NCBI RefSeq assembly: GCF_014323405.1
Contig: NZ_JACRWE010000001.1
Span: 186,001-250,000 of the forward strand
Length of the DNA: 64,000 nucleotides
Source: Romboutsia faecis
Lineage (GTDB): Bacteria > Bacillota > Clostridia > Peptostreptococcales > Peptostreptococcaceae
Direction of reading: 5' to 3'
A program made the position numbers and the translations under genes. Positions within the stretch are counted from its first letter, which is position 1. The number at the start of each line of letters is the position of its first letter. Shown here piece by piece: positions 1 through 7,955 of this stretch. The notes below the pieces were generated by a model. The model saw nothing but the letters and a program-made list of their open reading frames with translations. It was not told the origin of the DNA and did not search any database.

Positions 1-414
1 AAGTTATCAGAATTACCTAAATTACTTACAAATTATAGTAATATATTACTAATAACAGGAGGACAATCCTTTAAAAATTCACATCATTACAAACCATTAC
101 TAAATAACTTAAATGATAAAACGATCTACTCTGTACCTATCTTTGAAGAACCCTCACCAGACTTTATTGATGAAACTGTAAAAAATCATAGACAATGTAA
201 TATTGATGCTGTTCTAGCAATAGGTGGAGGTAGTGTACTTGATAGTGATAAAGCTATTTCTGCTATGGTAACAGTACCAGATTCTGTTATGAATTACTTA
301 GAATGCTTCGAAGTCAAAAGTCATCCAGGCACCAAAATACACTTTATAGCTATTTGTCTACTAATTGTTTTAATCATGTTGCTTTGTCCCATAAAGATTT
401 ATATTGTATTTTGA
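1..414 (+). pseudogene. Truncated iron-containing alcohol dehydrogenase (5' end outside window)
   Basis: Reading from base 1 in frame 1 gives an N-terminal part of an iron-dependent alcohol dehydrogenase. The family's nucleotide-binding motif is clear (AIGGGSVLDSDKAISAM, about residues 74-90), followed by a HPGTK-like segment. In intact members HPGTK is followed by a FIAIPTTSGTGSE-type segment and then a helical domain with the metal-binding His residues. Here the match stops after HFIAI, the frame runs into about 20 unrelated hydrophobic residues, and it ends at the TGA at 412-414. The whole metal-binding half is absent, so the product cannot be an active dehydrogenase. The 5' end lies outside the window. 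Confidence 0.7.
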
Positions 415-520
415 AGGAAAGATTATGATTATAAAATTCTTCAAATGGGAATAAAAATATTATAATAAGTTCTTTTATTAATTATATTAAGAGCTAATAA
501 AATATGAAGGTGTTGTAATT

Positions 521-1042
521 ATGAAAATATATACAAGAACAGGAGACAAAGGACAAACATCCTTATACGATGGTACTAGAGTTGATAAAGATGATATAAG
601 GGTTGAATCTTATGGAACTCTTGATGAGCTAAATTCCTACATAGGACTTTGTACTCTTTATGCTGAAGGCGAAGATAAAAAAATATTAAAAGATTTACAG
701 TTAAAACTATTTTCAGTTTCTGGAGAACTCGCTACTAAGGACGTATGTAAATATAAAAATACGGTAAATGAAGAAGATATAAGACACTTAGAAAATCTTA
801 TTGATAATTATATTGAGAAGATAGATAAAATAGATGCTTTTATAATCCCTGGCTCTAGTTTAATTTCAGCAAATTTACATATTGCTAGAACTATATGTAG
901 AAGATCCGAGAGAAGAATTTATACACTTAGTAGAGTTGAATCTGTAAATCCTCTTTTACTAAAATATATAAATAGATTATCTGATCTTCTTTACGCTATC
1001 GCTCGATATAATGAAAAAGATTTAATATACGTAAAGTTTTAG
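521..1042 (+). CDS. Cob(I)yrinic acid a,c-diamide adenosyltransferase, PduO type
   Basis: The 173-residue protein has the normal length and motifs of PduO-type ATP:corrinoid adenosyltransferases. The N-terminal TRTGDKGQTSLYDG (residues 5-18) is the ATP-binding signature, and the RTICRRSERR segment near residue 130 matches the conserved C-terminal Arg/Glu motif. The enzyme transfers the 5'-deoxyadenosyl group from ATP to reduced cobalamin to make coenzyme B12 in the cytosol. A GAAGGTG Shine-Dalgarno lies just upstream of the ATG. No other cobalamin or diol/ethanolamine gene is visible nearby, so it probably acts in salvage. The gene is monocistronic and followed by a terminator. Confidence 0.93.
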   Translation: MKIYTRTGDKGQTSLYDGTRVDKDDIRVESYGTLDELNSYIGLCTLYAEGEDKKILKDLQLKLFSVSGELATKDVCKYKNTVNEEDIRHLENLIDNYIEKIDKIDAFIIPGSSLISANLHIARTICRRSERRIYTLSRVESVNPLLLKYINRLSDLLYAIARYNEKDLIYVKF

Positions 1043-1066
1043 ATAATCTATAACCTTTTAACATAT

Positions 1067-1104
1067 AAAAATAGTGATAAAACACATAATCTATCACTAT
1101 TTTT
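1067..1104. terminator. Bidirectional Rho-independent terminator
   Basis: Stem AAAAATAGTGATA (1067-1079) pairs with TATCACTATTTTT (1092-1104). It has A and T runs on both sides and lies between the convergent adenosyltransferase and anti-sigma genes, so it can serve both strands. Confidence 0.8.
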
Positions 1105-1157
1105 ATAATTTCATAAAACTATATTATATTTTATACATAATTTATAATGATTAATTT

Positions 1158-2429
1158 TTAATTATTATATTTTAAATCGATTTCAATAGGAATTTTATAT
1201 TTCATTATTAGATTAGGTCTAAACTTATAAACATTTTTTTCTTCTATATTCTCAAAAAAATGAGTGTAAACCCTACTATTACTCTCTTCATCATATTGGT
1301 AAACACCTGAAGATGAGCATTCTTTTCCATCTAACATTCCTGATGATAAATGATCTATATTTTCATTTTCTATCATCTTGACTTCTAAATTTCCATTCTT
1401 ATAAATAACTTCTTTTATAATCAATTCATTTCCAAAATATTTTTCCTTTTTAGGATAAGTATCATCTAGCTTAATCTCTAACTCTTCATTGCAAAAAACT
1501 AAAACTCCATCTGCCTTTAATTTGAATTTTTTACTTTTATCATAATACATTGAGGGAACAATAGTTTGCTTAAATTCATTAGCTCCTCCTAAACCTGAAA
1601 TTCCTAAATTATCTTTAAAAATATTACCTTGATCTGATACAACTTTAAAGTTGTATAAACCACTTACATCATTACCATCACATATTCCACTTGTAATTAA
1701 ATACATCATCGTTGGTGATATTTCTAATTTTTTTATAGTTAAGTTTAATTTATCATCGTTTATATTTTTATTAATATCGACCGTCTTATTATCATAAACT
1801 TCTTTTGGAATATTAAAAGTTACATTAGATGTCCCAATTAATTTATCTCCATTTTCCCAAAGTTCTAATATTAGTTCTATCTTGTCTGGCTTTTGATTAT
1901 ATAAATTAGTAATTCCGTCTCCCATAACTGAAACATTTGATTTATAATTGTTATCATTTGTAAACCATGCATATTCCATACTAACTCCACCATCAAATGA
2001 CTCATGATTAACACCTAAGTCTAGACTAGTTTGTTCATTTATTTTTTCACTATTATTTATTTTTATATCAAATCCAAGCCTTAGATTATCTATGTATATA
2101 TTTTCGATAGTCATATTATATGAACCTATATTTATATCTTGACTTTCTATAACCTCATATCCATTATTTATAGCATTTTCTATTCCAATATCACTAAATA
2201 AATAGCTAAATATTTGATTTGCAAAAGACTTAAAAGATGGAATAGTCGTATATGAAATTGATAGTAATAAAATTGATGCAACTACTGCTATTATTTTATT
2301 TTTATTGCCTTTTGGTTTTATTTCTTCTAGCTTATTATTTAACTTTAAATCTAACTCACTTGGTATATCTATATCATCACCTTGAAATCCGTATAATAAT
2401 TTATCTATTTCCTTATCATCTATTTTCAT
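1158..2429 (-). CDS. Anti-sigma factor, DUF4179-like
   Basis: This 423-residue protein has a charged N-terminal cytoplasmic part (about residues 1-43), one membrane segment (about 44-63, IIAVVASILLLSISY) and a large extracytoplasmic domain rich in beta-strand-like sequence. That layout is typical of DUF4179 proteins encoded beside ECF sigma factors. The N-terminus is inferred to hold the partner sigma at the membrane until a signal releases it. The start overlaps the end of the sigma gene by 14 bases, which argues for translational coupling and a fixed stoichiometry. The signal sensed is not evident from sequence. Confidence 0.75.
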   Translation of the reverse strand: MKIDDKEIDKLLYGFQGDDIDIPSELDLKLNNKLEEIKPKGNKNKIIAVVASILLLSISYTTIPSFKSFANQIFSYLFSDIGIENAINNGYEVIESQDINIGSYNMTIENIYIDNLRLGFDIKINNSEKINEQTSLDLGVNHESFDGGVSMEYAWFTNDNNYKSNVSVMGDGITNLYNQKPDKIELILELWENGDKLIGTSNVTFNIPKEVYDNKTVDINKNINDDKLNLTIKKLEISPTMMYLITSGICDGNDVSGLYNFKVVSDQGNIFKDNLGISGLGGANEFKQTIVPSMYYDKSKKFKLKADGVLVFCNEELEIKLDDTYPKKEKYFGNELIIKEVIYKNGNLEVKMIENENIDHLSSGMLDGKECSSSGVYQYDEESNSRVYTHFFENIEEKNVYKFRPNLIMKYKIPIEIDLKYNN

Positions 2430-2937
2430 AATCTATAATTTCTAACTCCTTTCTCATATTTTTTAAAGCTGTATACATTTTTCCTTTTACCGTTCCTATT
2501 GGAATATCTAATATACTACTTATCTCATCTAGTTTATATCCCATATAGTACTTTAGCTTTATCATTTCTTTAACCTGCGGTTCAATATTTTCTAGTGCAA
2601 TTTCTAAGTCTATCTTTGTTTCCGTATCAAGTTTTTCTTTAATTTCATCTATTTTTATATCATTTAAATATACAATTTTATGGTTCTTTTTTATTATGTT
2701 TTTAGATTCGTTTATTACTATTCTTAAAAACCAAGTTTTGAAATATTGAGGATCTTTGAGTTTATTTATACTCTTAAGCCCCTTTTCTACCGCCTGTAAA
2801 TATGCATCTATACTATCATCTTCATTTTTTAATATTGTATAAGCTAATTTATATCCTTCATTTTTCAATTCATTTACAAGGATACTATAAGCTTTAAAAT
2901 TTCCTTTTATTGCTTTCTTTACTAGTTTATCTTCCAT
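2416..2937 (-). CDS. RNA polymerase sigma factor, ECF (sigma-70 family)
   Basis: An ECF sigma factor of about 173 residues with region 2 in the N-terminal half (core binding and -10 recognition; YLQAVEKGLKSI, FKTWFLRIVINESKN) and a region 4 helix-turn-helix at the C-terminus (IPIGTVKGKMYTALKNMRKEL). The open frame extends to 2976, but the Shine-Dalgarno AAAGGAGG sits exactly 6 bases before the ATG at 2937 (protein begins MEDKLVKKAI), so the shorter form is chosen. The longer start would overlap the putative promoter. It is co-transcribed with the anti-sigma gene. No other target gene of this sigma is obvious in the window. Confidence 0.88.
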   Translation of the reverse strand: MEDKLVKKAIKGNFKAYSILVNELKNEGYKLAYTILKNEDDSIDAYLQAVEKGLKSINKLKDPQYFKTWFLRIVINESKNIIKKNHKIVYLNDIKIDEIKEKLDTETKIDLEIALENIEPQVKEMIKLKYYMGYKLDEISSILDIPIGTVKGKMYTALKNMRKELEIIDYENR

Positions 2938-2960
2938 ATTCATCCTCCTTTCATATATTA

Positions 2961-2984
2961 GACTCCTAAACTTCATAAAAAGTT
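2961..2984 (-). promoter_or_regulatory. Putative ECF-type autoregulatory promoter
   Basis: On the minus strand an AAC triplet (2984-2982) followed by 17 bases and AGTC (2964-2961) resembles the AAC/CGTC pattern of ECF-dependent promoters. It lies directly upstream of the sigma gene's Shine-Dalgarno. The call rests on pattern alone. Confidence 0.4.
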
Positions 2985-3040
2985 ATATTTTTTTATAATT
3001 TTTTATACATGCAAGATTACTTATCATAATCTCATAGTAT

Positions 3041-3082
3041 ATAAAAAAAGTCTCTTGTTTTTTTAACAAGAGACTTTTTTTA
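3041..3082 (-). terminator. Rho-independent terminator of the Bce-like operon
   Basis: A perfect inverted repeat (AAAAGTCTCTTGTT with AACAAGAGACTTTT) is followed on the minus strand by a run of T. It begins at the stop codon of the permease gene. Confidence 0.88.
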
Positions 3083-5191
3083 TATACTTTTTTTATCATT
3101 TATTATATTTAAACTTTCAAAGTAACTTGCAAAGAAATATGAGCCATAAATTACTACTACTATTGCTGATGATATCAATATATTTTTTAATAAACCTACA
3201 CTTGATAATTCTAGTATTACTTCATTTAATACTCGCGATACAAATATAGCATGAAGTGAGGCTAATGCTAAAGGCATCATAAAGAAAATGAATACTTGAG
3301 AAAATACAGCTTTTTTCATATCTTTTTCTTTAACACCAATTTTTCTTAAAATATCAAAACGTTCTTTATTCTCTGTTGATTCTGAAATTTGTTGAAGTGC
3401 TAGTATTGCTCCAGCTGATATGAGTAATATTACTCCTAAATATATCGCTATAAAAGAGAATACTACATTCAAGGCAATTTTTTCTCCATCAATAACTAAC
3501 TTTGATTCAAATCTTAAATTAAGATTATCATTATCTATAAAGTCAGACAACGCACCTCTAAATTTATTGTCATATTCATTATTTAATTTAATGTAGTCAA
3601 CATTTAAATATGTTATAGTTGGATATAAATTTTCTAATACATTATCAGGAACTATTACAGTCAATTCACTAGATAAAAAATTTTTATTATAATAATTTAT
3701 GTTGGAATGTATATTTAAAAAATTAAGTGTATGGTTGTTTATATTTAAGCTTGCATTTAAATCATTATCAGTTAATTTATCTAATATATCTTTACTCTTT
3801 GTTATATCACCATTTAATGCAAATTCATTATTCATAAGGATTATTTCTTCTAAACCTTGTGATCTTCTTATATTATTATAGTCTGTGATACCCATAATAG
3901 GTATATTATAGTCATCCTCATCTTTAATATTATCAAGAAGCTTACTTAAAGTTAAATCTTTTAGTTGATACAATTTAACTTCAAAAGATTTGGATACTAA
4001 CTCATTATAAGGGAAATTAGCTTTAATTAAGTCATTTTTTATAGTAGTATATGTTTTGTTCGTTAATGACTTATTATCACTATAAACTCTGTCTTCATAG
4101 AATGTACCCTCATCTTGATTTCTATCATTATACCTAATAACTGTAGCATCATATGGAGTAATTACATCTAATCCTTGTTTCATATAATTAGCAAATCCCA
4201 TGCCAAAAGGCATTGTAATCAAAGCTGAAAATATTACTAAACAAATTATGGTAACAGAAAAACTAATAGTTTTAATACGACTGCTCATTTGACTAATCAC
4301 GAACATTGTTAAATTTTTATAATATAATTTTTTATGCTTTTTTATTTGTTTTAATATGAAATCAGCTATTGATATAAAGAACAAATAAGTGCCAATTGTT
4401 ATTAAAGCTATACATACAGTGATTATTTGTGTACTAGGTTCTAATAAATTATTTAGTATTATATAAGAGAATAATATTAGAGCTATTGATATAGCTAATG
4501 TAATAAAATTCTTTCTTCCCTTATTAGTTGTAAAAATTTCATTTTTCTTATTTGAGTTTATTAAATCTATTAATTTATATTTTTCAATAGCCTTTTTATT
4601 AAATTTATTTACAAGTAATAAAACAAGTCCAAATAATAATACCGTTTTTATTATGGCACTTAGTGAGATGGAAAATCTAAACATCGAAGAAAGATTTATC
4701 ATTTTAAATGTAATTATGCCAAGTCCTTGTGACGCAAATATACCAAATATTAATCCAAAACATAACGAAAGAGAGCCTATAATAGTGGTTTCTTTAAACA
4801 TTAGTTTGTTTATATCTCTTTTATCCATTCCAAGAGTTGTATATATTCCAAATTCTCTTTTACGTTTTTTCATAAGGAAATTATTTGCATAAGTTATTAA
4901 AAATCCAAAAATTAAGCATATAATTATAGAGAATCCTCCTAATATACCTCTCGCCATGTAAATATACGAATCTAGCAACCCATTACCCATAAGATTTGAT
5001 AATATACTATCTATAGAATTAAAACTATATAAAAGTGCTGCACCAAATGAAAGTGTTATAAAGTAAATCATATAATCTTTAATACTTTTTTTCACATTAC
5101 TTTTAGCTAACTGTTTGAACGACTCATTTGAAACTTGAGATACATAATTTTTTTTACGCTTGTGACTATTTTTTCTTTTTCTAGAAAACAT
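3080..5191 (-). CDS. BceB-type ABC transporter permease (FtsX family)
   Basis: A permease of about 703 residues with an N-terminal membrane helix, two clusters of three helices, a large extracellular domain (about residues 330-580) and a final helix group. This is the ten-helix FtsX/BceB layout of peptide-antibiotic sensing and detoxification transporters. The frame opens at a TTG at 5209, but GGAGGTGAT lies 9 bases before the ATG at 5191 (MFSRKRKNSH), which is the better start. It overlaps the ATPase gene by 11 bases. Together they should form a BceAB-type module that both protects against and signals the presence of cell-wall-active peptides; the specific ligand cannot be read from sequence. 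Confidence 0.88.
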   Translation of the reverse strand: MFSRKRKNSHKRKKNYVSQVSNESFKQLAKSNVKKSIKDYMIYFITLSFGAALLYSFNSIDSILSNLMGNGLLDSYIYMARGILGGFSIIICLIFGFLITYANNFLMKKRKREFGIYTTLGMDKRDINKLMFKETTIIGSLSLCFGLIFGIFASQGLGIITFKMINLSSMFRFSISLSAIIKTVLLFGLVLLLVNKFNKKAIEKYKLIDLINSNKKNEIFTTNKGRKNFITLAISIALILFSYIILNNLLEPSTQIITVCIALITIGTYLFFISIADFILKQIKKHKKLYYKNLTMFVISQMSSRIKTISFSVTIICLVIFSALITMPFGMGFANYMKQGLDVITPYDATVIRYNDRNQDEGTFYEDRVYSDNKSLTNKTYTTIKNDLIKANFPYNELVSKSFEVKLYQLKDLTLSKLLDNIKDEDDYNIPIMGITDYNNIRRSQGLEEIILMNNEFALNGDITKSKDILDKLTDNDLNASLNINNHTLNFLNIHSNINYYNKNFLSSELTVIVPDNVLENLYPTITYLNVDYIKLNNEYDNKFRGALSDFIDNDNLNLRFESKLVIDGEKIALNVVFSFIAIYLGVILLISAGAILALQQISESTENKERFDILRKIGVKEKDMKKAVFSQVFIFFMMPLALASLHAIFVSRVLNEVILELSSVGLLKNILISSAIVVVIYGSYFFASYFESLNIINDKKSI

Positions 5192-5948
5192 GCTGATTAT
5201 CACCTCCAAGGATAGAAATTACCTTGATTATCTTATCAAAGAATTCTTTACGAGTATCATTTCCACGTACTAGCTCATTGAATATCTTACCATCTTTTAT
5301 AAATAAAATTCTTTTACAGTAACTAGCTGTAAAAGCATCGTGCGTTACCATTAAAATAGTCGCTTTTAATTCTTCATTTAAAACCTCAAGATTTTCTAAA
5401 AACATTCTTGCTGACTTAGAATCTAGCGCCCCAGTAGGTTCATCTGCTAAAATTAATGATGGTTTTGTAATTATAGCTCTTGCACAAGCAACTCTTTGTT
5501 TTTGACCTCCAGACATTTCATACGGATATTTATTAAGTATTTCTTTTATCCCTAATTTTGAAGCTATATTGTTTATTCTTAAATCAATTTCTTTAGATTT
5601 AGTACCTGTTATTGCAAGCGCTAATGCAATATTATCATGTGCATTAAGCGTATCTAATAAATTAAAATCCTGGAATATAAATCCAAGCTTTTCTCTACGG
5701 AACTTAGATAGCTCATCTTCATCCATTTTAGTTATATCATTACTATCTATATAAATATTACCCGCAGTTATTGTATCAATTGTAGATATGCAATTTAATA
5801 AAGTGGTTTTTCCACTTCCCGAAGCACCCATTATTCCTATATATTCTCCATTTTCTACTTCAAAACTTATATTATCAACAGCCTTTGTAAGACTCCCTTT
5901 ATTTCTATAATATTTTTCTATATTTTTCACATTTAATATTTTATTCAT
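5181..5948 (-). CDS. BceA-type ABC transporter ATP-binding protein
   Basis: This is a complete ABC ATPase of about 255 residues. It has Walker A GASGSGKTT, the signature SGGQKQRVA, Walker B LILADEPTGALD and the switch histidine in MVTHD. The closest style is the MacB/BceA group that partners FtsX-like permeases. The frame could extend to 6029, but GGGAGG 7 bases before the ATG at 5948 (MNKILNVKNIEKYY) sets the start. The 140 bases between this gene and the upstream kinase gene hold a repeat that looks like a response-regulator site, so the transporter pair probably has its own inducible promoter. Confidence 0.92.
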   Translation of the reverse strand: MNKILNVKNIEKYYRNKGSLTKAVDNISFEVENGEYIGIMGASGSGKTTLLNCISTIDTITAGNIYIDSNDITKMDEDELSKFRREKLGFIFQDFNLLDTLNAHDNIALALAITGTKSKEIDLRINNIASKLGIKEILNKYPYEMSGGQKQRVACARAIITKPSLILADEPTGALDSKSARMFLENLEVLNEELKATILMVTHDAFTASYCKRILFIKDGKIFNELVRGNDTRKEFFDKIIKVISILGGDNQHVF

Positions 5949-6009
5949 TTTATTACCTCCCTTTGTTGATATAATAATACCATCGCGTAAAATTACCATC
6001 CACAGATTT

Positions 6010-6030
6010 ACATAACGTTTGTATAACACT
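6010..6030 (-). promoter_or_regulatory. Putative BceR-like response-regulator binding site
   Basis: Two direct copies of an 11-base unit, plus strand TACATAACGTT (6010-6020) and TGTATAACACT (6020-6030), share TA(T)AAC and are one helical turn apart. OmpR-family regulators bind such tandem repeats. The site lies about 60 bases upstream of the ABC ATPase start, and TATTATTATA further downstream on the minus strand could be the -10 element. Confidence 0.45.
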
Positions 6031-6090
6031 TTTGTAATATTATTACCTATATAATAAAATATTGATTAAATAAACGTAAAAAAGAGACTA

Positions 6091-7089
6091 TTATCTAGCC
6101 TCTAAAAATGTTAATTTAATAGTTGTTCCTTCTATATTATCAGGTAATACCTCAATGCTTACTTCTAGTTTATCACAAAGTTTTTTACATAAATATAGTC
6201 CTATGCCTGTTGATGCAGAGTGTTTTTTTCTTCCGTTAGAACCTGTAAATCCTTTTTCAAATACTTTAGATATGTCTTGTTGCGGAATACCGATTCCATT
6301 ATCTTTTATATATAAGTTGATTTTATTATCTAATTTTTCAGTGTATATTTCAATTGTAGGTTTATCTCCTTTATACTTAATAGAGTTACTAATTATTTGG
6401 CCAATAATAAACTCAATCCATTTTTCATCTGAAAGTATATAAAAATCTAAATCATGTAAGGTCAGCTTTATACCTTCATTTATTATCTCTTTTGATTTTC
6501 TTCTTACTACATCCATTACAATATCCTGCATATAAACTTTCTTTATATGATAGTCTTTTTCTACAGTATCACTTTTTGATACATAAAGAACTTGTTCTAC
6601 ATAATCATCTATCTTAGTTATTTCTTCTTCTATACTCAATGTAGTTATGTTTTTATTATTTTCTATTAAAAGTTTAGATGTAGCTATTGGTGTTTTTACT
6701 TCATGAACCCATGTTTCAATATATCTACGGTACTCTGTAAATTTATTATTATACATTTGATTAATATCATTTATATACTTACCTTCAGCTTTTAAAATGT
6801 CATATAATATCTTACCTTCTATAAAATTAGGTTTTTTTATTACTTCAGTAATATAGGACTTTTCTTCTATATCTTGAAATGATTTTAATAATTCATTATA
6901 GTATTTTCTCTTTTTTATAAAATCAAATATAAGAATTAATACAAAGCAAATAATAAATATCATTTCGATAAATATAGCAGAATGACTCTCTATATTAACT
7001 GCTAACATGAATGAATATGATATTATAACAGTTATAAATAATATAAAAATACTTAAACTTTTATCTTTAATATAATTTAATATTGTCAT
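6091..7089 (-). CDS. Intramembrane-sensing sensor histidine kinase, BceS-like
   Basis: A 332-residue kinase with two N-terminal membrane helices (about 12-31 and 38-57) and almost no extracellular loop, which is the BceS pattern. The phosphoacceptor His is in ETWVHEVKTPIA (about residue 129), and the ATPase domain carries the N box (IGQIISNSIKY), G1 (DNGIGIP) and G2 (STGIGLYL). Such kinases have no ligand domain and are activated through the partner ABC transporter. The start overlaps the stop of the response regulator by 4 bases (ATGA), so the two are translationally coupled. Confidence 0.92.
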   Translation of the reverse strand: MTILNYIKDKSLSIFILFITVIISYSFMLAVNIESHSAIFIEMIFIICFVLILIFDFIKKRKYYNELLKSFQDIEEKSYITEVIKKPNFIEGKILYDILKAEGKYINDINQMYNNKFTEYRRYIETWVHEVKTPIATSKLLIENNKNITTLSIEEEITKIDDYVEQVLYVSKSDTVEKDYHIKKVYMQDIVMDVVRRKSKEIINEGIKLTLHDLDFYILSDEKWIEFIIGQIISNSIKYKGDKPTIEIYTEKLDNKINLYIKDNGIGIPQQDISKVFEKGFTGSNGRKKHSASTGIGLYLCKKLCDKLEVSIEVLPDNIEGTTIKLTFLEAR

Positions 7090-7751
7090 ACCATATAACC
7101 TAACCCTCTCTTAGTTATTAAGTAATCTTTAAGCCCAATATCTTCAAGCTTCTTTCTAAGTCTATTAATATTAACTGTCAGGGTGCTATCCTCAACAAAC
7201 TCTGCCATATCCCATAGATTACTTATTATTTCATTTCTAGGTATTATATTTCCCTTATTCTCCATAAGTAATTTTAGTATCCCAAGTTCATTTTTAGTAA
7301 GCTCTATGCTCTTACCATTGTGAGAAACTTTACTTTTTAATACATCAAGTACAGCACCATTATGAGATATAATCATAGATTTTTTATCCCCAGAACTTCT
7401 TTTTAATACAGAAGATATACGTGCAAGTAATATTCTAGGATTAAATGGTTTACTAATAAAATCATCTGCACCTAAATTTAATACATCAAGTTCATCTAAA
7501 TCACTTTTACTACTAGTAACTACAATAATTGGTATATCAGATTTTTTTCTAATTTCTTTACATATATAAAACCCATCATATACAGGTAAATTAAGGTCAA
7601 GAAGTATTAAATCAGGATAAATATTAAGTATATCTGTTATAATGTTTTGATAATCATCACTACTCGTACATTTATAACCATTTCTTTCTAAAAGAGTTGA
7701 TATTTCATTTCTTAATTTAATTTCGTCTTCTACTAAAAAAATACGTTCCAT
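7086..7751 (-). CDS. OmpR-family response regulator, BceR-like
   Basis: At 221 residues it has a receiver domain (about 1-120) with the acidic pocket near the N-terminus (VEDE), the phosphoacceptor Asp in LLDLNLP (about residue 52) and the conserved Lys in SKPFNP. A winged-helix DNA-binding domain (about 125-221) ends in RGLGYMV, as usual for the OmpR class. It is the first gene of the regulator-kinase-ATPase-permease order and has a good ribosome site (GGAGGAG). It is expected to activate the downstream transporter genes. Confidence 0.93.
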   Translation of the reverse strand: MERIFLVEDEIKLRNEISTLLERNGYKCTSSDDYQNIITDILNIYPDLILLDLNLPVYDGFYICKEIRKKSDIPIIVVTSSKSDLDELDVLNLGADDFISKPFNPRILLARISSVLKRSSGDKKSMIISHNGAVLDVLKSKVSHNGKSIELTKNELGILKLLMENKGNIIPRNEIISNLWDMAEFVEDSTLTVNINRLRKKLEDIGLKDYLITKRGLGYMV

Positions 7752-7904
7752 ACTTCTCCTCCTTAGTAATTATAGTTTATTCATATATTCTTATTTTACT
7801 ATAATATATTATTTTTATAAAATCTAGATAAATTGATTATAGACAAAAATGAACTCTAATAATTAAAATCAGTATATTATAATATTTCTGCTGTAATAAA
7901 TACA

Positions 7905-7938
7905 TAAAAAATGACCTTATTAATAAGGTCATTTTTTA
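7905..7938 (-). terminator. Rho-independent terminator
   Basis: AAAAAATGACCTTATTA pairs with TAATAAGGTCATTTTTT, just downstream of the surface-protein gene on the minus strand. Confidence 0.88.
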
Positions 7939-7955
7939 TTTTAATCTTCTAAAAC

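Noticed and set aside
4653..4892. Plus-strand frame inside the permease gene
   Set aside because: Shadow of the BceB-like coding sequence; no ribosome site and no family pattern.
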